DNA of 64,000 bases. It comes from Streptomyces acidiscabies (GTDB lineage: Bacteria; Actinomycetota; Actinomycetes; Streptomycetales; Streptomycetaceae). The position numbers were made by a program, and so were the translations under genes. How positions within the stretch are numbered: the first letter of the stretch is position 1; each line of letters opens with the position of its first letter. The notes beneath the pieces are model-generated. The model was not told where the DNA came from. It was given only the letters and a program-made list of their open reading frames with translations, and did not search any database. Location of the stretch: contig NZ_JAGJBY010000001.1 in assembly GCF_020010905.1 (NCBI RefSeq), positions 5,600,001 through 5,664,000 of the forward strand, in the 5' to 3' direction. This document shows positions 50,431-59,115 of this stretch, piece after piece.

Positions 50431-50463
50431 CTACAGTTCAGTAGACCGTCTACAGGATTGTAG
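50431..50463. promoter_or_regulatory. two BlaI-type operator dyads
   Basis: CTACAGTTCAGTAG (50431-50444) and CTACAGGATTGTAG (50450-50463): two 14-bp dyads with CTAC/GTAG arms, 19 bp apart centre to centre. They lie 27 bp upstream of the BlaI-like gene and 58 bp upstream of the DedA gene, so they may control both. Confidence 0.8.
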
Positions 50464-50521
50464 TCACTGGTCGGGTGCTGGTGCGCCGCGCCCACTCTGC
50501 CGGACCGAAGGGGTCGCGACG

Positions 50522-51169
50522 ATGTCCACGCTCGCTGTCAACGTGCTCGATGCCCATTCTCTGCTGTCCGCCTTCGGCGTGCTGGGAGTGGGGGTGGTGC
50601 TGTTCGCCGAGACGGGCTTGCTGATCGGCTTCTTCCTGCCGGGCGACTCGCTGCTGTTCACGGCCGGTCTGCTGTGCACCGGCACGGCCGACAGCGGAGT
50701 GAAACTGTCGCTCGGGCCACTGCTGGCGGCTGCTGCCGTCGGTGCGCTCGCCGGGGCGCAGTGCGGATATCTGCTCGGGAGAAGAGCGGGCGGCGCGCTG
50801 CTCGCCCGCAGCCACTCGCCCCGGCTGCACCAGGGCGCGCACCGCGCCGAGGAGCTGCTGGAGAAGTACGGGCACGCGAAGGCCATCGTGCTGGCCCGGT
50901 TCGTGCCCGTGGTGCGGACCGTGCTCAATCCGGTGGCGGGAGCGCTTCAGGTGCCGGTGCGGACCTTCACGCTGTGGCAGATCGCCGGTGGGCTCGTGTG
51001 GAGCGTCGGCCTCACCCTCGCGGGGTACGCGCTGGGCTCGTCGATCCCGAACGTCGACCGTTACCTGCTCCCGCTGGTGGCGCTGATCGTCGTCGTGTCG
51101 CTGACGCCCCTCCTCGCCGAGGTGTACCGGGCCCGCCGGAACACGACCTCCGAGGGAGGAGTCAAGTGA
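50522..51169 (+). CDS. DedA-family membrane protein
   Basis: Membrane protein of 215 residues. DedA motifs: VVLFAETGLLIGFFLPGDSL near the start, GYLLGRRAGGALL, and RFVPVVRTVLNPVAGALQVP with the basic residues thought to act in lipid flipping. About five membrane segments or re-entrant loops. ATG at 50522 has no strong ribosome site. First of a run of genes (DedA, two PAP2 phosphatases, two-component system) that overlap each other, so a lipid-carrier recycling role is likely: DedA proteins can move undecaprenyl phosphate across the membrane. Confidence 0.9.
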   Translation: MSTLAVNVLDAHSLLSAFGVLGVGVVLFAETGLLIGFFLPGDSLLFTAGLLCTGTADSGVKLSLGPLLAAAAVGALAGAQCGYLLGRRAGGALLARSHSPRLHQGAHRAEELLEKYGHAKAIVLARFVPVVRTVLNPVAGALQVPVRTFTLWQIAGGLVWSVGLTLAGYALGSSIPNVDRYLLPLVALIVVVSLTPLLAEVYRARRNTTSEGGVK

Positions 51170-51771
51170 TCATGGCTTTCGACGGGTCGTCGATCGACGG
51201 CTCCGCCTACCTGGACGTGGTACGGCTGGCCCGGCACGCGCCGGGCTGGCTGGACGGGGCCGTGTCGTTCTGGTCGGCGTACGGACTCGCGGTGTTCGCC
51301 GTCCTCGCCGGCGTCGGCTGGTGGTTCGCGCGCCGGGACGGCGGCGCGGCGGCGGTGGCGGCGCTGGCCGTGCCGGTGGTCGTGGTCGCGGCGTTCGGCG
51401 TGGACGCCGCGGTGAAACTGGCGGTGCGCGAGGACCGGCCGTGCCGGAGCCTGCGCGTGCGGACCCTGGAGGCGTGTCCGGCGCCCGGGGACTGGTCCTT
51501 CCCCAGCAACCACGCGGCGATCGCCGCCTCCGCCGCCGTGGCGCTGTTCTTCGTCTCCCGCCGGCTGGGAGCGGTCGCGGCCGTGGCGGCTCTGGCGATG
51601 GCGGTCTCCCGGGTGTGGGTCGGCGCGCACTATCCGCACGACGCCGTGGCCGGAGTGCTGGTCGGCGGGCTCGTCGCGCTCCTGTCGATGACCGCCGTGC
51701 GGCGGTGGTCGCGGCCCGTGGGCCGGTGGATCGGGTCCGGCCGGCTGCGCCCGCTGGTGACGGCCCCATGA
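51166..51771 (+). CDS. PAP2 phosphatase 1 (undecaprenyl-pyrophosphatase-like)
   Basis: Membrane phosphatase of 201 residues. The three acid-phosphatase motifs: KLAVREDRP, FPSNHAAIAASAA (PSNH variant of PSGH) and SRVWVGAHYPHDAVAG. About five membrane segments. GTG at 51166 lies five bases after GGAGGA and overlaps the DedA stop (GTGA); ATG at 51172 is the alternative. It likely dephosphorylates undecaprenyl or phosphatidyl diphosphates, consistent with the DedA neighbour. Confidence 0.9.
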   Translation: MIMAFDGSSIDGSAYLDVVRLARHAPGWLDGAVSFWSAYGLAVFAVLAGVGWWFARRDGGAAAVAALAVPVVVVAAFGVDAAVKLAVREDRPCRSLRVRTLEACPAPGDWSFPSNHAAIAASAAVALFFVSRRLGAVAAVAALAMAVSRVWVGAHYPHDAVAGVLVGGLVALLSMTAVRRWSRPVGRWIGSGRLRPLVTAP

Positions 51772-52490
51772 ACCGGCGCGACGCCGCCGACCTGGCCGGC
51801 ACCGTCGGTCTCGGCGCCTTTCTCGCCTTCGGCATCCTCACCAGGGTGGTGACCGGCCGGGACGGCGCTCCCCTGTGGATGGACGACGGCTTCCTGGCCT
51901 GGTCGCTCGGCCACCGCCCGGACGTGGCGACGGCGCTGGCCCGAGGGGTGACCGGCACCGGCACCGGCGCCGTTCCGTATGTCCTCGCGGCGCTGGCCGG
52001 CGTGGTCGCCGGGCGGACCGCTCGGCAGCGGATGTGGGCCGCCGCGCTGAGCCTGGCCTGCCTGGGAGGCGGGCAGGCGATGCGTTACGGGGTGATGGCA
52101 CTCGTCCGGCGACCGCGTCCGCCGCACACCGGCTGGGCGACGCCGGCGGGCGGCTGGGCCTTCCCCTCGGGCCACACCACCACAGCAGCCCTCACGGCGG
52201 GACTGCTGATCGCCGCCCTCTCACTGCGCGGCGCCACCTTGCTGCGGCTCGTCATCGGGTGCTGGGGCGTACTGGTGGGCCTGTCCCGGATCTATCTCGG
52301 CGTGCACTGGTTCACCGACGTCATCGGCGGCTGGCTGTTCGCGGCCGGATGGCTCGGCGTGTGTCTGTACGGGGTGGCCCGGTGGCTTCCGGCATCGTTC
52401 GTCCCGAGCCCGCTCCCTGCGGCCGAAGATCCGACGGAGGACCATGCACCACAAGATCCTGGTCGTCGAGGACGATCACGCCCTGCGTGA
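51768..52490 (+). CDS. PAP2 phosphatase 2
   Basis: Second PAP2-type membrane phosphatase, 240 residues: MALVRRPRPPHTG, AFPSGHTTTAALTA and SRIYLGVHWFTDVIGG are the three motifs (canonical PSGH here). Five to six membrane segments. ATG overlaps the stop of phosphatase 1 (ATGA); its end overlaps the response regulator by 47 bp. The C-terminal ~35 residues are a Pro-rich tail that lies within this overlap and may be non-essential. Two different PAP2 genes in one operon suggest distinct lipid substrates. Confidence 0.88.
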   Translation: MNRRDAADLAGTVGLGAFLAFGILTRVVTGRDGAPLWMDDGFLAWSLGHRPDVATALARGVTGTGTGAVPYVLAALAGVVAGRTARQRMWAAALSLACLGGGQAMRYGVMALVRRPRPPHTGWATPAGGWAFPSGHTTTAALTAGLLIAALSLRGATLLRLVIGCWGVLVGLSRIYLGVHWFTDVIGGWLFAAGWLGVCLYGVARWLPASFVPSPLPAAEDPTEDHAPQDPGRRGRSRPA

Positions 52491-53106
52491 CGTACTGCGC
52501 CGCGGCCTGCTCGACGAGGACTTCGAGCCGGTGCTCGCCGCCGACGGCGCCACCGCCCTGCGGCTGGCCGCAGACGGCATCGCCGCTGTCGTCCTGGACG
52601 TGGGGCTGCCCGACGCGGACGGACGGGACGTCTGCCAGGCGCTGCGCGCCAACGGCTTCGCCGCCCCGGTCATCTTCCTGACGGCCCGCCACCACCTCAC
52701 CGACCGGCTGTCCGGCTTCTCCGCCGGGGCCGACGACTACCTGCCCAAGCCGTTCCACCTCGCCGAACTCGCCGCCCGGCTCCGGGCCGCCGTCAGACGC
52801 GCTGGCCCACCGGCCGTGGCTGGCGCCGGGGACCTGCTGCTGGACGCGACCCGGCACACCGCGCGCGCCGGCCAGGCCGACGTCGGCCTGTCCCCGACGG
52901 AGTTCCGGCTGCTGGCCACGCTCGTGGCCGCCGACGGCGCCCTCGTGAGCCGGCGCGACCTCGTCCGGGCCGCCTGGCCGGACGGCGCGCAGGTCAGCGA
53001 CAACACCCTCGACCAGTACCTGAGCCGGCTGCGCCGCAAACTGCGCGAGGCCGGCAGCGCCCTGAGCCTGACGACGGTGCGCGGGATCGGACACCGGCTG
53101 TCATGA
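52444..53106 (+). CDS. OmpR-family response regulator
   Basis: Response regulator of 220 residues: receiver with ILVVEDDHALRDVL, phospho-Asp in AVVLDVGLPDADG, LTARHH and K in YLPKPFHLAEL; winged helix with SPTEFRLLATLVAADGALVS and DNTLDQYLSRLRRKL. It begins inside the PAP2 gene and overlaps the kinase gene by 4 bp, so it is cotranscribed with the lipid genes and presumably controls them or is controlled with them. Confidence 0.92.
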   Translation: MHHKILVVEDDHALRDVLRRGLLDEDFEPVLAADGATALRLAADGIAAVVLDVGLPDADGRDVCQALRANGFAAPVIFLTARHHLTDRLSGFSAGADDYLPKPFHLAELAARLRAAVRRAGPPAVAGAGDLLLDATRHTARAGQADVGLSPTEFRLLATLVAADGALVSRRDLVRAAWPDGAQVSDNTLDQYLSRLRRKLREAGSALSLTTVRGIGHRLS

Positions 53107-54458
53107 ACCCCCTGCTACGCCGCCTGGCTCCCCGCACCCTGCGCGGCCGGCTCTCCCTCGTGGCACTGACCACCGCCGCGCTGCTGATGACCGTACTGAC
53201 CGTGGCGTTCACCACCGTGACGGACCGGCACCTGCGCCACCAGGCGGACGACGAACTGCGCAACCGCGCCGCGGCCGTCGCCACGACCATCGACACCGCA
53301 GGCCCCCGGGTGCGGGTCCTGGAGACCGCCAACGACCAGCTCCTCGACGCGAACGTGTGGATCTACACCGGGACACACCTGCTGGAACAGCCCCCCTCCA
53401 CAACGGCCGACAGCACGCTGACCCGGGCCGCCGGCCGCCTCGCCGCGCAACGGGAGCGGGCCTGCTCGACCGCCGACGCCGACAGCCCGCACGCCGTACG
53501 CCTGTGCGCGGACCCCGTCGGCAGCCGGCACCGCGCCACCGTGGTCACGGCCCTGGACCTGGCGCCCTACCGCAGCTCGGCCGACACCCTGCTGCTCGGG
53601 TCCCTGATCCTGGACGCCGTCATGCTCGCCTGCACCTACGCGCTGACACGCCTGGCCGTCGGACGGGCGCTGCGCCCCGTGCGCACCATGACCGACCAGG
53701 CCACCCGGTGGAGCGCCGTCGCCTCCGGTGAACGCTTCGGCACCGACGGCCGCCCGGCCGAACTCGCCCGCCTGGGCTCCTCGCTGGACGCGCTGCTGGA
53801 CCGTATCCGCACCGTGCTGCGCCACGAGCGACAGCTGACCGGCGAACTGTCCCACGAACTGCGCACCCCGCTCACCCGGATCGTCGCCGAACTCGACTGG
53901 TGGCAGGCCCGCCCCCGCACCACCGCCGAGACCGAAGCCACCCACGAGGTGATCGCCGACGCAGCCCGGTCGATGCGCACCATCTGCGACACGCTGCTGG
54001 ACGACGCCCGCGAGGACGACACCGCGACGGCTCCCGGCACCACCGCCGTCGAACCCGTCCTGCGCCGGCTCGCCGGACCGTGGCGGGGGAGGACCGTACT
54101 GGACGTGACGGAACCGGAACTGGCGGCCGGGGTCGCCCCCGCCCTCCTCGAACGCATCGTCAGCCCCCTGCTGGCCAACGCGGTCCGCTACGCCCGCTCC
54201 ACGGTGACCGTGTCCGCGCGGCAGGCGCCGGGCAGCGTACGGATCGAAGTCACCGACGACGGTCCCGGCGTGCCGGCGGCGTTCGCCGGCGACCTCTTCC
54301 AGCCCGGCCGCCGCGCCGACCCCGGCGACGGGCACGACGGCGCGGGCCTCGGACTGCCGCTCGCACGGCGGCTGGCCCGCACCGTCGGCGGCGAGGTGTC
54401 CCACGACCCCGGCCACACACCCGGAGCACGCTTCCGGGTCGACCTGCCTGCCGGGTGA
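53103..54458 (+). CDS. sensor histidine kinase
   Basis: Kinase of 451 residues. Membrane segments at about 18-40 and 160-182 frame an extracellular sensor of ~120 residues with a possible disulfide (CSTADADSPHAVRLC). HAMP-like linker, HisKA with LSHELRTPLTRIVAEL, then HATPase motifs EVTDDGPGVP and GAGLGLPLARRL. ATG overlaps the regulator's stop. Partner of the preceding response regulator. The cue is likely at the envelope. Confidence 0.9.
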   Translation: MNPLLRRLAPRTLRGRLSLVALTTAALLMTVLTVAFTTVTDRHLRHQADDELRNRAAAVATTIDTAGPRVRVLETANDQLLDANVWIYTGTHLLEQPPSTTADSTLTRAAGRLAAQRERACSTADADSPHAVRLCADPVGSRHRATVVTALDLAPYRSSADTLLLGSLILDAVMLACTYALTRLAVGRALRPVRTMTDQATRWSAVASGERFGTDGRPAELARLGSSLDALLDRIRTVLRHERQLTGELSHELRTPLTRIVAELDWWQARPRTTAETEATHEVIADAARSMRTICDTLLDDAREDDTATAPGTTAVEPVLRRLAGPWRGRTVLDVTEPELAAGVAPALLERIVSPLLANAVRYARSTVTVSARQAPGSVRIEVTDDGPGVPAAFAGDLFQPGRRADPGDGHDGAGLGLPLARRLARTVGGEVSHDPGHTPGARFRVDLPAG

Positions 54459-54461
54459 CCT

Positions 54462-54992
54462 TCAGCCGACCCGCTGAGCAACCGGCGTCCGGCGTTCCTG
54501 GACCCGCGCGCAGGCCACCAGACCGAGCAGGACAGCCGGCAGCACGGCCGAGGAACCCGCCGTACCGAGGCCCAGGCCACCCTTGCCGACCGGCTTGGTC
54601 AGGAAGTCGCCCATGGAGGTGCCCAGGGTGCTGGAGACGAGGATCGCCGCGCCGGTGGGGTAGCCCGGGCCGAGCCCCTGCGGTCCCCGGCCCGGGGAAG
54701 GGGAGCCGCCGGACAGGAACTCGGCGCTCGCGTCCCGGTTCATGAAGTCGGACATCGTGGTGCCGGCCATGCTGGTCGACAGGATCACCGTCCAGTAGAA
54801 GAACGGGTTGTAGCGGCGGGACCCGAGCTGGACGACCAGCGTCACCACGAAGAGCGGGAACAGCGCGATCGTGGTCAGGAAGCAGCCGAGCTTCAGGGTC
54901 TGCGCGAAGAGGTCGCCGGCCGTCTCGCCGAGCGTGGTCGCGGCGACCTTCATGACCCAGAACGCCGGCGTCACCTCGGGGAGTTTCCTCAT
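54462..54992 (-). CDS. COG4705-type membrane protein, shortened
   Basis: Membrane protein of 176 residues, related to the 269-residue gene next to it. The family has four repeats of a helix with a G-x-x-x-x-D core. Here only three are seen: KVAATTLGETAGDLFAQ, STSMAGTTMSDFM and SSTLGTSMGDFLTKP. The third repeat and two helices are replaced by a Gly/Pro-rich linker (FLSGGSPSPGRGPQGLGPGY), so an internal deletion of about 60-70 residues seems to have occurred while the frame was kept. May be a degraded paralogue. Convergent with the kinase gene. Confidence 0.65.
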   Translation of the reverse strand: MRKLPEVTPAFWVMKVAATTLGETAGDLFAQTLKLGCFLTTIALFPLFVVTLVVQLGSRRYNPFFYWTVILSTSMAGTTMSDFMNRDASAEFLSGGSPSPGRGPQGLGPGYPTGAAILVSSTLGTSMGDFLTKPVGKGGLGLGTAGSSAVLPAVLLGLVACARVQERRTPVAQRVG

Positions 54993-55051
54993 GACCGACT
55001 CGGTCGCGCTCGCGATGTCCGGTTGCTCCTGGACGCCTGCCGCGTACCTGC

Positions 55052-55861
55052 TCAGGCCGCGTCCCGCGCGATGGCCACGTCCTTCCGGGTCACGGAGAGA
55101 CGCACGACCAGGCCCAGGATGACGGCGAGGAACAGCGCACTGGTGACAACGGTGCCGAGGCCCAGGCCGCCGTCGCCCGTGGGCTGGGAGAGGTAGTCGC
55201 CGATGGACGCGCCCAGCGGGCGGGTGAGGATGTAGGCGATCCAGAAGCTCCAGACCGCGTCCAGGCCGAGCGTGAAGTGGGCGAGGGCGACCGCGGCGAT
55301 GGCCAGGGCGAACAGGAGCGCGGCGAGCCAGTAGCCGAGGTCCAGGCGCTCGGAGACCAGGTCGCCGGCCGAGGTGCCGAGCGCGAAGGTGAACAGGACG
55401 GCGAGCCAGTAGTAGGACTCCCGGCTCGTGGTGTCGATGTGGTGGATCGACAGGGTCCGCTCACGCCGGTACCAGACGGTGAAGACGACCGCGAGGGCGA
55501 CCGCGAAGACCGCCGTACTCGTCTCCAGCGGCACGCCCAGGTTGTCGGTGAGGTTGTCGCTGATCAGCGTGCCGACGACGCTGATCAGGGCCACGGCGAG
55601 CCAGTACACGCCCGCGCGGTAGGCGCCGGAGCGGAACTGCACCACCAGGACGCCCGCCAGCAGGGCGCTCATCAGCACCGACACACCGGTCAGGCCGAGG
55701 CCGGCCTTCTCGTTGAGCAGGTCGGCGGCCGTCTCGCCCACGGTGGTGCACAGCACCTTGATGATCCAGAAGTACGCGGTGACCTCGGGCACCTTGTTCC
55801 AGCCCGACCTGAGGCCACCGGGCACCGGAGTCGTAGAAGTCTCTGACGTCTCGTATGTCAT
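55052..55861 (-). CDS. COG4705-type membrane protein
   Basis: Polytopic membrane protein of 269 residues, eight segments arranged as four repeated pairs. Each pair has the motif G-(E/T)-x-x-(A/G)-D: CTTVGETAADLLNEK, SVVGTLISDNLTDN, FALGTSAGDLVSER and RPLGASIGDYLSQP. The conserved acidic residues in the membrane suggest an ion or metal transporter; the function is not settled. ATG at 55861. It is 59 bp upstream of the shortened paralogue, on the same strand; the two probably arose by tandem duplication. Confidence 0.8.
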   Translation of the reverse strand: MTYETSETSTTPVPGGLRSGWNKVPEVTAYFWIIKVLCTTVGETAADLLNEKAGLGLTGVSVLMSALLAGVLVVQFRSGAYRAGVYWLAVALISVVGTLISDNLTDNLGVPLETSTAVFAVALAVVFTVWYRRERTLSIHHIDTTSRESYYWLAVLFTFALGTSAGDLVSERLDLGYWLAALLFALAIAAVALAHFTLGLDAVWSFWIAYILTRPLGASIGDYLSQPTGDGGLGLGTVVTSALFLAVILGLVVRLSVTRKDVAIARDAA

Positions 55862-56031
55862 GAGACGTGACCGTGCCACGGGATACCTGAACGCATCCTG
55901 ACTGCCGTGCGGGTACGGCCTGCCGCATCCGCCCCACCCGGGCACCATGGCTGCCATGACGCCTCATGACCAGGGCCCTTCCATAGCGGCGCCCCGCCCC
56001 GCCCAGCCCACCGCCATGGAAGAAGGACGCC

Positions 56032-57057
56032 GTGAACCATCCGTCTGGCCCCCTCCCGCCCGCCGACCGGGCGACGCTCTGGCTGCGCCGCCGGCTCGGC
56101 CGGGCCGTGGTGCTGGCCTATCTCGCCGCCCTCCTCCTGCCCGGCCCCGGCCTGTGGCTGCGTAGCGCGCACGCCCTGCCGCTGAGCACCGGCCAGCTGC
56201 TGCTGTCCCTGGTGCTCTTCTCCGCCGGGTTCCAGGTACCCGTCCACGAGCTGGGCCGGATGCTGCGCCGCCCCACCGCCCTGCTGGCGGGACTCGTCCT
56301 GCACCTGGCGATCCCGCTGCTGGTGATCCCCGTCGTCGTGTTCGTCCTGCGGCAGACGCCCGACACGGACGGCGGCAGCGGCCTGGTCATGGCGATGATC
56401 CTGATCGTGGCGATGCCCGTCGCCGCCGGAGCCACCGTGTGGACCGGCAAGGACGACGGCGGCCAGCCCACCATGGTGGGGCTCGTCCTCGCCTCCACGC
56501 TGCTGAGCCCGCTCACCGTCCCGCTGGTCACCACCACCATGGCGCCGCTCCTCAGCGCCGATTACGCGGACACGCTCACCACGACCGGGAACACGGCCCA
56601 CGGCGGCTTCGCCCTCGTCGGCGTGGTCCTGCCCTGCGCGGCCGGCCTCCTGTGCCGGCTCGCGCTGCCGACGGCGTGGCGGAGCCGCGCGCTGCGCATG
56701 ATCATGCCCGCCGCCCTCGCCGGCTCCCTGGCCCTGACATACGTCAACGCGAGCGGCGCCCTGGGTTCCTTCCTCGCGCATCCGCGCCCGCTGCTGTTCG
56801 GCGCGGCCCTGGTCGTGGCGGCGCTCGTCTGCCTGCTCTCCTTCGTCCTGGGCCGGGTCGCCGCACGCCTGCTGCGCCTGGACGCCCCCTCCTCCTCGTC
56901 GCTGACGCTGGCCTGCGGCATGAACAACAGCAGCGCGAGCGCCGTCCTGATCACCACCACGCTGCCCGACAAGCCGCACCTGCTGCTGCCGGTGCTCGCC
57001 TACGGGCTGCTCCAGAAGGTGGCCGCGAGCCGGGTCGTCGCGGCGTCACGGGCGTGA
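56032..57057 (+). CDS. BASS/ACR3-like transporter
   Basis: Membrane protein of 341 residues, about ten segments, of the bile acid:sodium symporter superfamily. Features: LVLFSAGFQVPVHELGRMLR, VMAMILIVAMPVAAGATVWT and SLTLACGMNNSSASAVLITT, where the last is the conserved crossing-helix motif (GMNN). Substrate is uncertain (organic acids or other anions). GTG at 56032 with GAAGGA upstream. The gene ends inside the end of the convergent histidine kinase gene. Confidence 0.78.
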   Translation: MNHPSGPLPPADRATLWLRRRLGRAVVLAYLAALLLPGPGLWLRSAHALPLSTGQLLLSLVLFSAGFQVPVHELGRMLRRPTALLAGLVLHLAIPLLVIPVVVFVLRQTPDTDGGSGLVMAMILIVAMPVAAGATVWTGKDDGGQPTMVGLVLASTLLSPLTVPLVTTTMAPLLSADYADTLTTTGNTAHGGFALVGVVLPCAAGLLCRLALPTAWRSRALRMIMPAALAGSLALTYVNASGALGSFLAHPRPLLFGAALVVAALVCLLSFVLGRVAARLLRLDAPSSSSLTLACGMNNSSASAVLITTTLPDKPHLLLPVLAYGLLQKVAASRVVAASRA

Positions 57058-58359
57058 ACGGCCCGGGTCCTGGCCGACCGGCACGAGCAGCGTAAAAGTG
57101 GCCGGGTGGCCACTGGTCAGGGAGAGCCTGCCGCCCAGGGAGACGGCCAGGTCCCGGGCGAGGGCCAGACCGATGCCCGTCCCCGGCCCGCCGCCGGTGT
57201 GCCCCCGGTCGAACAGCCGGGCCGGCTCACCCGCCACGGCGCCCTCGTCGCGCACGTCGAGAGCGAGGGCGCCCTCCAGGTCCCGCACCGCGACCCGGAC
57301 GGTGCCGCGCCCGTGGACGCGGGCGTTGTCCAGCAGGATGCCGAGCACCTCCGACACGGGCGCACCCGGCACCTGGACATCGGCCGGCGCGTCCCGCACG
57401 GCGCACTCCAGGCGTCTGCCGTCCCCGGCGAACACCCCGTGCCACCGCTCCTCCGTCTCCAGCAGCAGCTGCCGTACGGCGGTCGTGCCGGCGGCGGGGC
57501 GGGGCACCTCCCTGGAGCGGGACAGGCGCAGCACCTCCTCCACCGTGTGGTGCAGGCGGGCCGTGGTGGCCAGCGCTTCGGCCAGCACGGGCCTCAGCCG
57601 GGCGTCGTCGCCCTGGGCGAGACCCGCCTCCAGGGCGAGCTGGAGGCCGGTGAGGGGGGTACGCAGCTGGTGGGAGGCGTTGGCGGTGAAGTCGCGTTCG
57701 TGACGCAGGAGTTCGGACAGGCTGTGCAGCATCTCGTTGTGGGTGCGGGCGACCTGGTCGATCTCGGCGATGCTGCTCGGGGCGGCACGGGCGTTCAGAT
57801 CGCCCCCGGCCACGGCCCGGCAGTGCCGGGAAAGATCCTCCAGCGGCGTTGCCAGCGCCCGCGCCTGACGGCGCGCCACCAGCACGGCCACGATCAGCGC
57901 GAGGGCACAGGCGCCGGCGAGCACGGCCCAGACGGCGAGAACGCGGTCGCGTACGGCACGGGCGGGCGAGGAGGCCCGTACGACGCCGATGACCTCCTCG
58001 GCGTGCGAGACCGGCACCGTCACCGTCAGGTCACCGGCCGCGTGCCCGCGCACCACCGTCCCGCCGAGGGCCCGGCGCACCGTCGCGTCACCGCTCCCCG
58101 GGCCACTGCCCGCCCGCAGGCGCAGCCGGGTGTCGTACAGGCCCAGGTGCCCTCCGGCCGGGGCCTCGGACAGTTCCACCGGGTCGCCGGTCGTGTAGTC
58201 CGGGCTCACCCGTACGGCGCCGGCCAGGGCCGCCCGCTCCAGGGTGTCGCGCTGCCCGGCGTACAGGGACGACCTGATCACCAGGGCCAGCGGGACGGCG
58301 AGGAGGGTGACGGCGGCCAGGGCCGCGGCCAGGGCCACTCGCACCACGCGCTGTCTCAT
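57046..58359 (-). CDS. sensor histidine kinase of the ABC/FtsX module
   Basis: Kinase of 437 residues. N-terminal membrane segment (VALAAALAAVTLLAVPLALV), a ~110-residue extracellular sensor, second segment (VLAVWAVLAGACALALIVAV), HAMP, HisKA with NASHQLRTPLTGLQLALEAG and HATPase with VLGILLDNARVHG and GTGIGLALARDL. The phospho-His motif has HQLRTP instead of HELRTP, as in several actinobacterial kinases. ATG at 58359. It is divergent from the lipoprotein-ABC-FtsX operon, and the response regulator at that operon's far end has no other kinase nearby, so the two are the probable pair. Confidence 0.9.
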   Translation of the reverse strand: MRQRVVRVALAAALAAVTLLAVPLALVIRSSLYAGQRDTLERAALAGAVRVSPDYTTGDPVELSEAPAGGHLGLYDTRLRLRAGSGPGSGDATVRRALGGTVVRGHAAGDLTVTVPVSHAEEVIGVVRASSPARAVRDRVLAVWAVLAGACALALIVAVLVARRQARALATPLEDLSRHCRAVAGGDLNARAAPSSIAEIDQVARTHNEMLHSLSELLRHERDFTANASHQLRTPLTGLQLALEAGLAQGDDARLRPVLAEALATTARLHHTVEEVLRLSRSREVPRPAAGTTAVRQLLLETEERWHGVFAGDGRRLECAVRDAPADVQVPGAPVSEVLGILLDNARVHGRGTVRVAVRDLEGALALDVRDEGAVAGEPARLFDRGHTGGGPGTGIGLALARDLAVSLGGRLSLTSGHPATFTLLVPVGQDPGRSRP

Positions 58360-58476
58360 GCCCCCATCATGCGGGCCGCCACGCTTTTGCCGTCGTCTAA
58401 CCCTCGCCGGGCAGAGCGTTAACCGGCCGCCTCCTAGCGTCGGTGCCACGACCGTCCACCCTGGAGGGCAGTGGCC

Positions 58477-59115
58477 ATGGCAGCACACATACGGACGTAC
58501 GCGGTCGGCGCGCTCGCGCTCGTGGCGGCGGTGACCGCCGGCTGTTCCAGCTCCGGGTCCGGCTCCACGACGCCTCCGCCCGCCGCTCCCGCCTCCACGA
58601 GCGCCGGCGGGCAGAACAACGCGGCGCCCACCGAGTCCAACCCGCCGGGCGACATCCCCGACAATCAGGCGTACGTCCCCTACCGGCCGAGCGGCGGCAC
58701 CTTCACCGGCTTCACCGTGAAGGTGCCCGAGGGCTGGGCCCGCACCGACCAGGCGGGCACCGCCGTGTTCACGGACAAGCTCAACACCGTGAAGATCACG
58801 GCCGCTGCCGCCGCCGGCGCGCCCACGACCGGCTCGGTCACCGGCACCGTCGTACCCCGACTGCGCTCCCAGGTACCGAAGTTCGCCGCTCCCCAGGCGT
58901 CGGAGGTGACCCGGCACGCCGGCCGCGCGGTCCTGCTCACCTACCAGGGCGACTCGGCGAAGGACCCGGTGACCGGCAAGGTGGTGCGGGACGACTTCGA
59001 GCGCTACGCCTTCTACCGCGCGGGGCACGAGGTGGACCTGACCCTGTCAGGGCCGGTCACCGCCGACAACGTCGATCCCTGGCGCACCGTCAGCGACTCC
59101 TTCGCGTGGCGGTGA
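58477..59115 (+). CDS. surface lipoprotein
   Basis: Lipoprotein of 212 residues: signal with lipobox LVAAVTAGC (Cys about residue 25), a Ser/Thr/Pro/Gly-rich linker to about 65, then a globular domain (GFTVKVPEGWARTDQAGTAV, VTRHAGRAVLLTYQGD, FERYAFYRAGHEVDLTLSGP). The domain resembles those of lipoproteins that precede ABC/FtsX genes (a PsbP/LpqN-like fold). ATG at 58477 has GGAGGG eight bases upstream; a GTG at 58471 lies too close. First gene of the operon and divergent from the kinase. Probably a substrate-binding or sensing part of the exporter. Confidence 0.87.
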   Translation: MAAHIRTYAVGALALVAAVTAGCSSSGSGSTTPPPAAPASTSAGGQNNAAPTESNPPGDIPDNQAYVPYRPSGGTFTGFTVKVPEGWARTDQAGTAVFTDKLNTVKITAAAAAGAPTTGSVTGTVVPRLRSQVPKFAAPQASEVTRHAGRAVLLTYQGDSAKDPVTGKVVRDDFERYAFYRAGHEVDLTLSGPVTADNVDPWRTVSDSFAWR

